Assembly: GCA_041477815.1 (NCBI GenBank)
Contig: JBGOUV010000006.1
Location: 1-44,225 of the forward strand
Length of the DNA: 44,225 nt
Direction of reading: 5' to 3'
From: JBGOUV01 sp041477815
GTDB lineage: Bacteria; Acidobacteriota; Terriglobia; Bryobacterales; JACQDG01
This document shows, piece after piece, positions 14,967-22,225 of this stretch. Positions within the stretch are counted from its first letter, which is position 1. Every line of letters begins with the position of its first letter. The translations under genes and the position numbers were made by a program. The notes beneath the pieces are model-generated. The model made no database searches. It was not told the origin of the DNA and saw only the letters and a list, made by a program, of their open reading frames with translations.

Positions 14967-15731
14967 TTACACCTCCGTCGCCCCGCTCCCCCGAAGCAGC
15001 TTCACCGACCCGTTCACCGTCCGCATCCGGAAACGCGTTCGCCCGTCGCCCAGCCGTCCCTGCATCCGCCGGTTGCCGAATTTGCCGCTTACCGTCAGCG
15101 GGAAGTCGGTGTGGATGCTGCCGTTCACCGTGCTGGCCTCCACCTCGCCGCCCGCGTCCGACGGCAGATACAGGGTCACCGATCCGTTGGTCGTCGAGAA
15201 ATGGTGCTGTCCTTCGCCCGCCACCCTCCGGTATTCCGCCCGGATGCTCCCGTTGACGGTCGAGGCGTCCACCTCCCCGCTCGCTTCCGTCACCCGCACC
15301 GACCCGTTCACCGTAGAGGCCTTCACGGTCCCGGCCACCCCCTCCACCTCCACCCTGCCATTCACCGTCTTCACCTCCACACGCGCCTGGGCGGGCAGGT
15401 AGATGTGGTACTCGACCATGCCGTGGCCCCCCAGAAACAGTCCCCGCCGTGGATACCGGGTCCGCACCTCCACCCGGTCCCGCTCGGCTGACACTTCGAT
15501 CTGGATCGCCTCCAGGTACTCTTCGCTGCTGGCGGCCTTCTCGGCCTCGATTCGGACCTCCGGCCGGTCCCAGGGCTCGATTCGAACCTTGCCGTTGACG
15601 TTCTCCAACCGAAAGGTCCCGGCCGGCTCGAACGCCACGGTGCGGTCGAAGCGGGCGCGGGAGCTGAGCACCACCTCGTCCCAATCGCAGGCCACCAGGG
15701 TCAGCAGACCTAATACCAGTAGAGCGCGCAT
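14967..15731 (-). CDS. DUF4097-type beta-repeat lipoprotein
   Basis: A 254-residue protein starting MRALLVLGLLTLVACDWDE, with a lipobox (LVAC, Cys15) followed by Asp at +2, so it is probably lipidated and held at the inner membrane if the E. coli rule applies. The rest is a ladder of short beta repeats built on V-N-G: ENVNGKV, KTVNGRV, STVNGSV, STVNGSI, TTNGSV, STVNGSI and RTVNGSV, seven units in all. This is the DUF4097/DUF4098 pattern predicted to form a beta-helix or ladder. ATG 15731 is supported by an excellent AAAGGAGG two to three bases upstream. The function is unknown; members often sit near anti-sigma factors or membrane stress genes, but none is seen here. Confidence 0.83.
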   Translation of the reverse strand: MRALLVLGLLTLVACDWDEVVLSSRARFDRTVAFEPAGTFRLENVNGKVRIEPWDRPEVRIEAEKAASSEEYLEAIQIEVSAERDRVEVRTRYPRRGLFLGGHGMVEYHIYLPAQARVEVKTVNGRVEVEGVAGTVKASTVNGSVRVTEASGEVDASTVNGSIRAEYRRVAGEGQHHFSTTNGSVTLYLPSDAGGEVEASTVNGSIHTDFPLTVSGKFGNRRMQGRLGDGRTRFRMRTVNGSVKLLRGSGATEV

Positions 15732-15791
15732 GGCCTCCTTTACGAGCCCGTTGCGTAAAAAGTTCCCGGTCGGATAAGGGGGTTCTTTTCG

Positions 15792-16010
15792 ATGGCCCCA
15801 AAAACCAAGGAAATGCCTTCTGGAACCAAGCGTGCTACCGCGGGACGCGTGGACGATCTGGTGATGATGGCGGGTCTGGGGGCGGCGGGGGTGATATCGT
15901 TGGGGGTCGCGCTGGGGGCCGCTTGGCTGAGTCTTCGGGTGATGCTCCGGTCCAGTGCTCCTAGAGCGAGCGGAGGCGCCACGCTTCCGACAGGGCAATC
16001 CACACGTTGA
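15792..16010 (+). CDS. Possible small single-pass membrane protein, 72 aa
   Basis: A short frame starting MAPKTKEMPSGTKRATAGRV, then one clear transmembrane stretch (VMMAGLGAAGVISLGVALGA and on to AAWLSL), then a polar tail. AAGGGGG lies about ten bases before the ATG. The last 50 bp overlap the 3' end of the opposite-strand membrane-protein gene, which lowers confidence. The hydrophobic segment flanked by basic residues argues for a real gene. No family is recognised. Confidence 0.4.
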   Translation: MAPKTKEMPSGTKRATAGRVDDLVMMAGLGAAGVISLGVALGAAWLSLRVMLRSSAPRASGGATLPTGQSTR

Positions 16011-16242
16011 TCAGTCCGACACCACTCACCGCCCCCCGCAGGTAGCTGCTCGAGAACACCACCGTCCACTGGGGAGCCAGGGAGAAGAAGTAGTTGCGGT
16101 CCCACAGATTGGACCAGGGGAAGAGCACCAGCACCAAACCCATCTCCAGGCAAAAGACGATGAACAGGATGGTCTGGATGCGGCGCCAGAGCCGGCCCTG
16201 ACGGGGGGGAGACGGGTGCAGGACTCCGTCGGGGCTGCTCAT
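15961..16242 (-). CDS. Small membrane protein downstream of rnhB
   Basis: A 93-residue protein: polar N-terminus (MSSPDGVLHPSPPRQGRLWR), one transmembrane helix (ILFIVFCLEMGLVLVLFPW), an exposed loop (NLWDRNYFFSLAPQW) and a second hydrophobic helix (YLRGAVSGVGLINVWIAL). ATG 16242 overlaps the TGA of rnhB by four bases (ATGA), so it is translated with the translation/secretion operon. It occupies the place where other genomes often carry yraN. The loop with paired aromatic residues suggests a specific fold, but I know no function. Confidence 0.72.
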   Translation of the reverse strand: MSSPDGVLHPSPPRQGRLWRRIQTILFIVFCLEMGLVLVLFPWSNLWDRNYFFSLAPQWTVVFSSSYLRGAVSGVGLINVWIALSEAWRLRSL

Positions 16243-16889
16243 TCCGGGAACAGCTCCAGGTTCTCCGGCGGGCGATCGTCGGGGTAGAGGGACCGCTCGG
16301 AGACGGGCGCAAAGCTGCGGCGGTGCAGGGGACACGGACCCTCGCGGTCCAGGGCCTCCAGGTGCTCGGGGGTGCAGTAGCCCTTGTGGCCGCCCAGGTG
16401 GTAGCCGGGAAAGATGGGATCCCAGAGCTGCATCCAGCGGTCGCGTTCCACCTTGGCCAGGATGGAGGCGGCGGCAATGGACATACAGCGGGCGTCGCCG
16501 TGGATCAGGGGCTGCTGGGGTAGGGGGAGATCGATCTTCAGGGCGTCGATCAGGAGATAGTCGGGCGGAGCGGGCAGGTTCTCGACGGCCCGGCGCATGG
16601 CCAGGCGGGAGGCCTGGTAGATGTTGATCTGGTCGATGCGGGCGGCGTCCACGGCGGCTACCGAAATCGCCAGCGCGGTTTGGCGGATCTTGAGGGCCAG
16701 GCGCTCGCGCTCGTCCGCGTCAAGCTGCTTGCTGTCGTTGAGGCCACGGATGCGGCGGGCGGGGTCCAGAATGACGGCGGCGGCGACCACGGGTCCGAAC
16801 AGCGACCCGCGGCCGACTTCATCGACGCCAGCCACGCGGCGGTAGCCTTCCCGCCATGCCCGGCGCTCGAACTGGCTCCCGCAACGCAG
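16239..16889 (-). CDS. rnhB: Ribonuclease HII
   Basis: Removes RNA from RNA-DNA hybrids, including single ribonucleotides. The signature GVDEVGRGSLFGPVVAAAVIL contains the catalytic Asp-Glu pair; LLIDALKIDLP supplies the third acidic residue, and ASILAKVERDRWM with GGHKGYCTPEH complete the fold. The start is unusual: the first ATG/GTG in frame is GTG 16835, which would cut just before the catalytic motif. The frame continues upstream as QFERRAWREGYRRVAGVDE, which looks like the normal family N-terminus. The only possible start there is CTG 16889, with AGGGGAG about five bases upstream, so CTG is proposed. It lies 10 bp after rplS in the same operon. Confidence 0.92.
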   Translation of the reverse strand: MRCGSQFERRAWREGYRRVAGVDEVGRGSLFGPVVAAAVILDPARRIRGLNDSKQLDADERERLALKIRQTALAISVAAVDAARIDQINIYQASRLAMRRAVENLPAPPDYLLIDALKIDLPLPQQPLIHGDARCMSIAAASILAKVERDRWMQLWDPIFPGYHLGGHKGYCTPEHLEALDREGPCPLHRRSFAPVSERSLYPDDRPPENLELFPE

Positions 16890-16899
16890 AGAGTCTCCC

Positions 16900-17256
16900 C
16901 TACTTGACGCGCTCGCGCTCGCGGAGCCGGGCGGCTTTGCCCTTCAGCTCGCGCAGGTAGTAGAGCTTGGAGCGGCGGACGCGGCCGGTGCGGACGCGCT
17001 CGATGTGGTCGACCACCTGGGAGTGCAGCGGAAAAATGCGCTCCACTCCTTGGCCGAAGCTGATCTTGCGAACCGTGATGGTCTCGCCCAGTCCGGTGTT
17101 CTTGCGGGCGATGAGGGTTCCTTCGAAGGCCTGGAGGCGCTCCTTGTCCCCTTCCCTGATCTTCACGTGGACCCGGATCGTGTCGCCGGGCTGCATCTCG
17201 GGTATGTCGGAGCGCTTGTGGCGGTCCAGGACGGTCTGTAGCGATCGGTTAATCAT
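16900..17256 (-). CDS. rplS: 50S ribosomal protein L19
   Basis: A 118-residue L19, the usual length. Typical blocks are PGDTIRVHVKIREGDKERLQ, FEGTLIARKNTGLGETITVRK and VERIFPLHSQVVDHIE, ending in RSKLYYLRELKGKAARLRE. L19 sits at the 30S-50S interface. ATG 17256 overlaps the 3' end of trmD by eight bases, as expected for the conserved trmD-rplS pair. It is part of the ffh-rpsP-khpA-rimM-trmD-rplS-rnhB operon. Confidence 0.98.
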   Translation of the reverse strand: MINRSLQTVLDRHKRSDIPEMQPGDTIRVHVKIREGDKERLQAFEGTLIARKNTGLGETITVRKISFGQGVERIFPLHSQVVDHIERVRTGRVRRSKLYYLRELKGKAARLRERERVK

Positions 17257-17998
17257 GGGAAACTCCGGTCAATTTTAACTCTTCCAGTATGGCGCGATCC
17301 TCACCGGAAAGGGAAGCCTCTTCCAGCAGGTCGGGGCGGTGGCGCAGGGTTTTTTCCAAGGCGGCGCGACGGCGCCAGCGGCGAACCTGCTCATGATTGC
17401 CCCCCAGCAACACCTCCGGGGCGCGCCAGCCCTGGAACTCGGCGGGGCGCGTGTACTGCGGGCAATCCAGCAGGCCCCGCGGTCCGAACGACTCCGCCTG
17501 GGCGCTGGCCTCGTTGCCCAGCACGCCGGGCTGCAGGCGGGCCACGGTATCCAGGACCAGCAGGGCGGCCAGTTCGCCGCCGCTCAATACAAAGCTGCCG
17601 ATGGACAGCTCTTCGTCGGCCAGGTGTTCGGTCACGCGCTCGTCCACGCCCTCATAGCGGCCGCAGAGCAGCACGATTTCGCGCTCGCCGCTCAAGCGGC
17701 GGGCTACGGCCTGGTCGAACAGGCGTCCCTGGGCCGACAGCAGCACCACGTAGGGGCGCGTGGCGGACTCGGCCCGAAGGCGTTCCAGGGCCAGATAGAT
17801 GGGCTCGATCTTTAATAGCATCCCTTCGCCGCCGCCAAAGGGCCGGTCATCCACCGAGCGGTGCCGATCGAACGTAAACTCGCGGAGATCCCACAGCCGG
17901 ATCGAAAGGTGTCCGCTCTCGCGGGCGCGGGCCACCACGCCGTGGTCCAGCGGACCCGTGAAGAAGCCGGGAAAAATGGTGACCAAGTGGAAGACCAC
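17249..17998 (-). CDS. trmD: tRNA (guanine37-N1)-methyltransferase
   Basis: A 249-residue TrmD, which methylates G37 next to the anticodon using S-adenosylmethionine and prevents +1 frameshifting. The knot-fold motifs are LLCGRYEGVDERV and SIGSFVLSGGELAALLVLD (the cofactor loop), with HRSVDDRPFGGGEGM upstream. The start is GTG 17998, giving VVFHLVTIFPGFF, the normal family beginning; it lies two bases from the rimM stop codon. It acts on tRNAs with G36-G37; the arginine and other anticodons in the tRNA array of this window make it a relevant neighbour, though not a linked one. Confidence 0.97.
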   Translation of the reverse strand: MVFHLVTIFPGFFTGPLDHGVVARARESGHLSIRLWDLREFTFDRHRSVDDRPFGGGEGMLLKIEPIYLALERLRAESATRPYVVLLSAQGRLFDQAVARRLSGEREIVLLCGRYEGVDERVTEHLADEELSIGSFVLSGGELAALLVLDTVARLQPGVLGNEASAQAESFGPRGLLDCPQYTRPAEFQGWRAPEVLLGGNHEQVRRWRRRAALEKTLRHRPDLLEEASLSGEDRAILEELKLTGVSHD

Positions 17999-18000
17999 GG

Positions 18001-18516
18001 CTAGGGCAGACTCTCCAATCCTTCCGGCAGCCGGACCCGGATGGTCCGATGGGCCGGATCAATCTCTACACAAATAGAAGCGGCAAACGGAATCAGGATC
18101 TCCCGCTCTCCGTTTCGAACTTCCAGCACCGGGACCGCCCCGGTTTCCATCCAACCCTCGACCTGGCCCAGCAGGCGCCCCGAATCGGCGTCCACCACCT
18201 GGCAGCCGGCCAGATCGGCGACGTAATAGCTACCCGGAGCCGCCGGAGGCCGCGCCGCCGCCGGGATCTGAACGCTCCAGCCGGCAATCAATTCGGCCTG
18301 AGAAAGGTTCTCGATCCCCTCGAACCGGACCAGCAACCGGTCGCCGTGCGGCCGGGTTTCGAGGATGCGAGCCGGCCGGCGCACACCGCCTCCGTCCCAC
18401 AACTCGACTGCGGCGCCCGGGTCGAACAGGCCAGGGTCGTCCGTCTCGAGCTCGGCGGCCAGCTCCCCACGGGTACCGTGGGTCCGGACCAGCCTGGCTA
18501 CGGTGAGGAACCGCAC
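18001..18516 (-). CDS. rimM: Ribosome maturation factor RimM
   Basis: A 171-residue 30S maturation factor with the two expected domains: the N-terminal RimM barrel (FLTVARLVRTHGTRGELAAE, about residues 3-85) and the PRC-barrel (PGSYYVADLAGCQVVD, about residues 93-168). It assists assembly of the 30S head around S19. The start is GTG 18516, which shares its G with the TAG stop of khpA (TAGTG), so the genes are translationally coupled. It is followed two bases later by trmD, the classical rimM-trmD order. Confidence 0.96.
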   Translation of the reverse strand: MRFLTVARLVRTHGTRGELAAELETDDPGLFDPGAAVELWDGGGVRRPARILETRPHGDRLLVRFEGIENLSQAELIAGWSVQIPAAARPPAAPGSYYVADLAGCQVVDADSGRLLGQVEGWMETGAVPVLEVRNGEREILIPFAASICVEIDPAHRTIRVRLPEGLESLP

Positions 18517-18746
18517 TACTCCAGGATTTCCAAGGTGAACCGCTTTTTCAGCTTCATGCCGGCGGCGCCCAGGATCGTTCGAATCGATCGGGCGGTGCGG
18601 CCTTGCTTGCCGATCACCTTGCCTAAATCCCCTGGAGCGACGCGCAACTCCAGTACGGTTATCTGTTGCCCTTCAATCGGCCGGACCGAGACTTCGTCCG
18701 GACTGTCGACCAGAGCTTTGGCGATCTGCTCGATCAGTTCCTTCAT
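18516..18746 (-). CDS. khpA: KH-domain RNA-binding protein KhpA
   Basis: A 76-residue single type-II KH protein (YlqC family). The RNA-binding GxxG loop is in LGKVIGKQGRTARSIRTIL, preceded by the VLELRVAPGD strand. KhpA partners with KhpB/Jag in global RNA binding and cell elongation in Gram-positives, and is usually encoded between rpsP and rimM, exactly as here. ATG 18746 starts the standard MKELIEQIAKALV sequence. The gap upstream to rpsP is 119 bp and holds a GC-rich dispersed repeat. Confidence 0.95.
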   Translation of the reverse strand: MKELIEQIAKALVDSPDEVSVRPIEGQQITVLELRVAPGDLGKVIGKQGRTARSIRTILGAAGMKLKKRFTLEILE

Positions 18747-18792
18747 AGATCCGCCTCCACTGCGAGCAGCTTCCTCAGTAATCTCAATTATA

Positions 18793-18820
18793 GCAAATGC
18801 AGGGCGGCCCCCCTGGGCCG
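18793..18820. repeat. Dispersed intergenic repeat, copy 2
   Basis: In the 119-bp rpsP-khpA gap. GCAAATG followed by GGGCGGCCCCCCTGG matches the intergenic segment at 5469-5495 over about 27 positions with few differences. The copy continues into a very GC-rich stem (CCGGGCCCCCCGGCCCGG, 18823-18840) that could fold strongly in the mRNA and modulate operon read-through. Confidence 0.5.
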
Positions 18821-18865
18821 CGCCGGGCCCCCCGGCCCGGCCTCTTATCCTTCGTTCTGGCTCCC

Positions 18866-19105
18866 CTACCCCGCAACCGGCTGCCTCAGCAACCGGGTGA
18901 CCGTGCCGGAGGGCTGGGCGCCGTGGCCGACCCAGTATTGGTAACGGTCCTGATCGACTTTCAGCTCTATCGGATCGGTGGTGGGATTGTAATGTCCCAG
19001 GATCTCCAGAAAGCGGCCGTCGCGGGCCTTTTCCTTTTCGATCACCACCACCCGGTAGCTGGGTTTCTTCTTGGCGCCGGTGCGGGCCAAGCGGATACAA
19101 AGCAT
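18866..19105 (-). CDS. rpsP: 30S ribosomal protein S16
   Basis: A 79-residue S16, a core 30S assembly protein. The N-terminal block LCIRLARTGAKKKPSYRVVV and the RDGRFLEILGHYNP, DRYQYWVGHGAQPSGTV segments are unmistakable. The length is normal. It lies 17 bp downstream of ffh and begins the ribosomal part of the operon. Confidence 0.98.
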   Translation of the reverse strand: MLCIRLARTGAKKKPSYRVVVIEKEKARDGRFLEILGHYNPTTDPIELKVDQDRYQYWVGHGAQPSGTVTRLLRQPVAG

Positions 19106-19122
19106 TCTGCCTCCTAGACTGA

Positions 19123-20457
19123 TTATCTCATCATGAGCGCGGCCAGCTTGCGCTTCATGCTGCCGCCCGAGGTCAGCGACTTCATCATCTTGCGCACCTC
19201 GCCGTATTGTTTCAGCAACTGGTTGACTTCCTGGACCGTGGTTCCCGAGCCGCGGGCGATCCGCCGGCGCCGGTTCCCGTTGATAATCTGATGGTTCAGC
19301 CGCTCCTTGTTGGTCATGGAGTTGATGATGGCTTCGATATGGGTCAACTCCTTGGGATCCACCTGCGCTCCCTGCAGGGCCTTAAACGGCCCCGCCTGCG
19401 GCAGCATCGACATCAGAGACTCCAGCGGACCCAGCTTGCGGAGCTGGCGCAACTGGTCGCGGAAGTCTTCCAGGGTGAAATCGTTATCGAGAATCTTCTG
19501 TTGCAGCTCGACCGCCTTCTTCTGGTCGATGGTCTTTTCCACCTTCTCGATGAGCGACAGCATGTCGCCCATGCCCAGGATGCGGTTGGCGATCCGCGAA
19601 GGGTGGAAGGGCTCCAGGGCGTCGGGCTTCTCGCCGATGCCGATGAACTTCAGGGGCTGCCCGGTCACGTGGCGGATGGAGAGCGCCGCGCCGCCGCGGG
19701 CATCGCCGTCCATCTTGGTCAGGATGATGCCGGTAATCTCCAGGCGCTTGTGGAACTCTTCGGCCGAGCGGACGGCGTCCTGCCCGGTCATGGCGTCGGC
19801 GACATAGAGGATCTCGACCGGCTCGAGACCCGAACGGAGCTGCTCCAGCTCCTGCATCAGGGCGTCGTCGATGTGCAGGCGGCCGGCGGTGTCGACCAGG
19901 ACCACGTCGCGTCCGGCCTGGGAAGCCTCGCGGCGGGCGCCTGCGGCCAGCTCGATCGGGGACTCCCCGTCCCCTCCTTCGTAGACCGGCAGGTGCAGGC
20001 TTTTGGCGATAATGCTCAGTTGCTGCCGGGCGGCCGGACGGTAGATGTCCACCGAAACGACCAGCGGGCTGTGCCCGTTCTTGCTCAGCCAGAGGGCTAG
20101 TTTGCCGGTGCTGGTGGTCTTGCCCGAGCCCTGCAGCCCGGTGATCAGGTAGATGCTGGGCGGGGTGTTGGAGAACCGCAGCCGCGATTCAAAGTTTCCC
20201 AGGACGCGGATCAGCTCGTCGCGGACGATCTGAACCACCTGCTCGGTGGGAGAGAAGGCGTCCAGGACGTCACGGCCTAGCGCCTTGGCTTTGATGCCCT
20301 CCAGAAGCTCCCGGACGACCTTGAAGTTGACATCGGCCTCCAGGAGCGCCAGACGGATCTGGCGGAGCGCCTCCTGCATATTGGCTTCGGTGAGCTTGCC
20401 TTCGCCGCGGAGGTTCTTGAAAACGCGCTGGAGCTTCTGGGTGAGACTGTCAAACAT
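19123..20457 (-). CDS. ffh: Signal recognition particle protein Ffh
   Basis: A 444-residue SRP54 GTPase that binds signal sequences on ribosomes with 4.5S RNA and docks with FtsY. N domain: MFDSLTQKLQRVFKNLRGEG. G domain: GLQGSGKTTSTGKLA (P-loop, about residue 107), DTAGRLHIDD (G3), TKMDGDARGGAALS (G4). Methionine-rich M domain: LESLMSMLPQ to GSMKRKLAALMMR, with the RRRRIARGSGT RNA-binding motif. A TACAAT -10 element lies on the minus strand at 20469-20474, only a few bases from the start, so the leader is very short. It is the first gene of the rpsP-trmD-rplS operon. Confidence 0.98.
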   Translation of the reverse strand: MFDSLTQKLQRVFKNLRGEGKLTEANMQEALRQIRLALLEADVNFKVVRELLEGIKAKALGRDVLDAFSPTEQVVQIVRDELIRVLGNFESRLRFSNTPPSIYLITGLQGSGKTTSTGKLALWLSKNGHSPLVVSVDIYRPAARQQLSIIAKSLHLPVYEGGDGESPIELAAGARREASQAGRDVVLVDTAGRLHIDDALMQELEQLRSGLEPVEILYVADAMTGQDAVRSAEEFHKRLEITGIILTKMDGDARGGAALSIRHVTGQPLKFIGIGEKPDALEPFHPSRIANRILGMGDMLSLIEKVEKTIDQKKAVELQQKILDNDFTLEDFRDQLRQLRKLGPLESLMSMLPQAGPFKALQGAQVDPKELTHIEAIINSMTNKERLNHQIINGNRRRRIARGSGTTVQEVNQLLKQYGEVRKMMKSLTSGGSMKRKLAALMMR

Positions 20458-20485
20458 GCGAAACAGTCATTGTAGCAGAACCGCT

Positions 20486-20545
20486 GTAGGACAGGCCTCC
20501 GGCCCTCCGGCCTGTCCCCGGCAACAGGCCAGCGGCCTGTTCTAC
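20486..20545. repeat. Nested palindromic (REP/BIME-like) repeat, probable terminator
   Basis: Fills the gap between ffh and the membrane-protein gene. GGACAGGCC (20489-20497) pairs with GGCCTGTCC (20509-20517); AACAGGCC (20523-20530) pairs with GGCCTGTT (20534-20541). The outermost arms GTAGGACAGGCC and GGCCTGTTCTAC also pair across the whole unit. The second hairpin begins directly after the TAG of the upstream minus-strand gene, as a terminator would, though no U-tract follows. Confidence 0.65.
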
Positions 20546-21090
20546 GCGGACGCGGTGGCGGTCGCGGACTGACTTGCCAGCAACGTGAGGCGCGCCTCTT
20601 CGCGCAGGCGATCCAGGGCGGCGACCAAGCCCGCTGTTTCGATGCGGAGCGGGGCCGGCCAGCCCAGGGCGCAGCACACCCGCAAAACCATAAAGAGCAC
20701 CCCGAAGCGCCACCCTTGCAGCAGAGTTTGGGTGGCGAAATCGGGATCGAGGCTATGAGGAGCCAGCAGGCGAGCCAGTCCGTAGACGCGCTGGAAGTCG
20801 CCCCGTAACTGCTGGAGGTACAGGCTCAGGACGCGCACCCGGTGGCGTCGCAGTTGCTTGACCAGGCCGGGACGGCGAGCCAGGGAAGACACCAGCGCGA
20901 AGTCCTCTGCGGCGAACAGGCGGGTCATCGGCCTATAGATCTCCCGGACGCCGCGGCGGGGCGCCAGGATCTCGTCCAGGGGAGCGGGGTGAAGGTCAGA
21001 CCCGGCGGGGCGTAACAGCCGCCACAGAGTGAGGCCCAGAATGGCGCCCAGCGCCAGCACCACGGCCAGAATTATCCATAGAGTGGTCAT
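20542..21090 (-). CDS. Single-pass membrane protein of unknown function
   Basis: A 182-residue protein with one N-terminal transmembrane helix (TTLWIILAVVLALGAILGLT) and a long basic, helical cytoplasmic part (RLFAAEDFALVSSLARRPGL, RRHRVRVLSLYLQQLRGDFQ, about residues 50-110). No known domain is recognised. ATG 21090 overlaps the stop of the upstream seven-helix protein (ATGA), so the two are co-translated. A strong nested palindrome follows its stop codon. Judged from position it may act with the membrane protein upstream, but this is inference. Confidence 0.7.
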   Translation of the reverse strand: MTTLWIILAVVLALGAILGLTLWRLLRPAGSDLHPAPLDEILAPRRGVREIYRPMTRLFAAEDFALVSSLARRPGLVKQLRRHRVRVLSLYLQQLRGDFQRVYGLARLLAPHSLDPDFATQTLLQGWRFGVLFMVLRVCCALGWPAPLRIETAGLVAALDRLREEARLTLLASQSATATASA

Positions 21091-21890
21091 TGTTTCAGCA
21101 CCTTCGCCAGGGTTCGATTGAAGCCCTGCAATTGGAGAGATAAGGACGCTTCCAGGTCCCGATTGCGACCGCCCCACAGCGGCCGCATCGGCCGGGTCTC
21201 GGTTTCACCCGCGCGGGAGAGGAAAAGGGTGGCCCCGGCCAGCGCCAGGTAGTAGAAGACCGCGTTGGAGACATTCCGAATGGCTGCGAATTCCGCGCCG
21301 AAGTGCCATCGCAGGGTCATCAGAACGGCGCTGGAGAGGAAGTAGCCGCCAAAGCAGGCCCAAAGAATAAGGACATTACGCCGGACGGCGAGGCGGTAAT
21401 GCGCGATGAACAGCAGCAAGAGCACGGTGATCGCGCTGAGGGCGGTGAACACGCTGCGCTGCTGCAGGGCCAGGTAGCCGAGGAAGGGATAGGGATCGAC
21501 CCCGGCCCGATAGTCCAGAAGCATCAGGCCGGCGCCGGCCAACGCGATGGCGCCCATGCCCGAAACCAGAACCAGTCTCCCCAGCCGGCGAACTCCCGAA
21601 AATTCGTCCAGCGTTACGGAATAAAGTTCCACCAGCAGGAGGAAATTCAAAGCCCATAGGACCGGCTGGGTGGTCACGTAAACCAGTCCATAGCCGTCGC
21701 GCCCGAACGGACGGACGCCGCTGGACCACACGTACAGAAGGCTAAGGAACTGCGCGGCGGAGAAAAGCACCGCCGCAAACGTCACCGGGTAGCGAACGAC
21801 GAGACCACTCCAGACAAACCTCCCCGTTACCGCCGCCGTGCCGGCCAAGCAGCCCAACAATAAAGTATCGCCTCCGGCTGGGAGCGCCAT
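21087..21890 (-). CDS. Seven-helix integral membrane protein of unknown function
   Basis: A 267-residue protein with about seven hydrophobic helices, including LLLGCLAGTAAVTGRFVW, VTFAAVLFSAAQFLSLLYVW, PVLWALNFLLLVELYSV, GMGAIALAGAGLMLLD, SVFTALSAITVLLLLFIAHY, NVLILWACFGGYFLSSAVLM and AVFYYLALAGATLFLS, then a short polar tail. The topology resembles 7TM sensor domains (7TMR-type), but no signalling domain is attached. It lies in an operon: a 38-residue secreted-peptide gene 68 bp upstream, and a single-pass protein overlapping downstream. The function is not assigned. Confidence 0.72.
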   Translation of the reverse strand: MALPAGGDTLLLGCLAGTAAVTGRFVWSGLVVRYPVTFAAVLFSAAQFLSLLYVWSSGVRPFGRDGYGLVYVTTQPVLWALNFLLLVELYSVTLDEFSGVRRLGRLVLVSGMGAIALAGAGLMLLDYRAGVDPYPFLGYLALQQRSVFTALSAITVLLLLFIAHYRLAVRRNVLILWACFGGYFLSSAVLMTLRWHFGAEFAAIRNVSNAVFYYLALAGATLFLSRAGETETRPMRPLWGGRNRDLEASLSLQLQGFNRTLAKVLKQ

Positions 21891-21958
21891 CTTCGCGACG
21901 GACCCTCACCCTCCGTCGGAAGATTCTATCACGAATTGTCCTATCCAGCCAGGGAAAA

Positions 21959-22075
21959 TCAGCGGGAGCAGGGCCAGCAGGTGGGCTCCGGCGCCCCGTT
22001 GGCAAGCGCCGTCGGGACTGAAAACAGGCCGAATTGCAGCAGAACAGCAAGCAAAAACAAAACTTTCTTTATCAT
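21959..22075 (-). CDS. Secreted CWPC micropeptide precursor, 38 aa
   Basis: A very short gene with clear coding signals. The precursor has a near-perfect signal peptide: basic MIKK, a hydrophobic core VLFLLAVLLQFGLF, and SVPTALA before the cleavage site. The predicted mature product is only 13 residues, NGAPEPTCWPCSR, with a C-x-x-C pair resembling a redox or metal-binding motif. AGGAG lies seven bases before the ATG. The gene has a lower GC content than its neighbours, as expected for a leader sequence. It precedes a seven-helix membrane protein on the same strand by 68 bp. I do not know a named family. It could be a signal peptide for the adjacent membrane proteins, or a small redox/metal peptide. 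Confidence 0.7.
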   Translation of the reverse strand: MIKKVLFLLAVLLQFGLFSVPTALANGAPEPTCWPCSR

Positions 22076-22225
22076 TTTGTTCTCCTAGTCGAAAATGTGG
22101 AAAACTTGCACTACTACCCTAGTACGGTTTGAGTAGGCCCCGGGACTTATCGAGACATATTTTTCGTGATTGGAACGGCGTACGCCGGCCGGTCCGGTGG
22201 CAGGGTAGTGTGGTAGAATCTGTTC
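22076..22225. promoter_or_regulatory. Divergent regulatory region between micropeptide operon and 22226 gene
   Basis: 150 bp between two divergent starts. On the minus strand it holds the AGGAG binding site and, upstream, a partly symmetric motif ACTA-CCC-TAGT (22111-22121) next to GTTTGAGTAGG, reminiscent of response-regulator half-sites. A 10-bp palindrome GGCGTACGCC lies at 22177-22186. On the plus strand TAGAAT (22214-22219) is placed so that transcription would start at or near the GTG at 22226, hinting at a leaderless mRNA. Confidence 0.4.

Noticed and set aside
15732..15998. 89-residue N-terminal extension of the DUF4097 lipoprotein
   Set aside because: The lipoprotein signal with a strong AAAGGAGG starts at 15731; upstream residues are non-coding in character.
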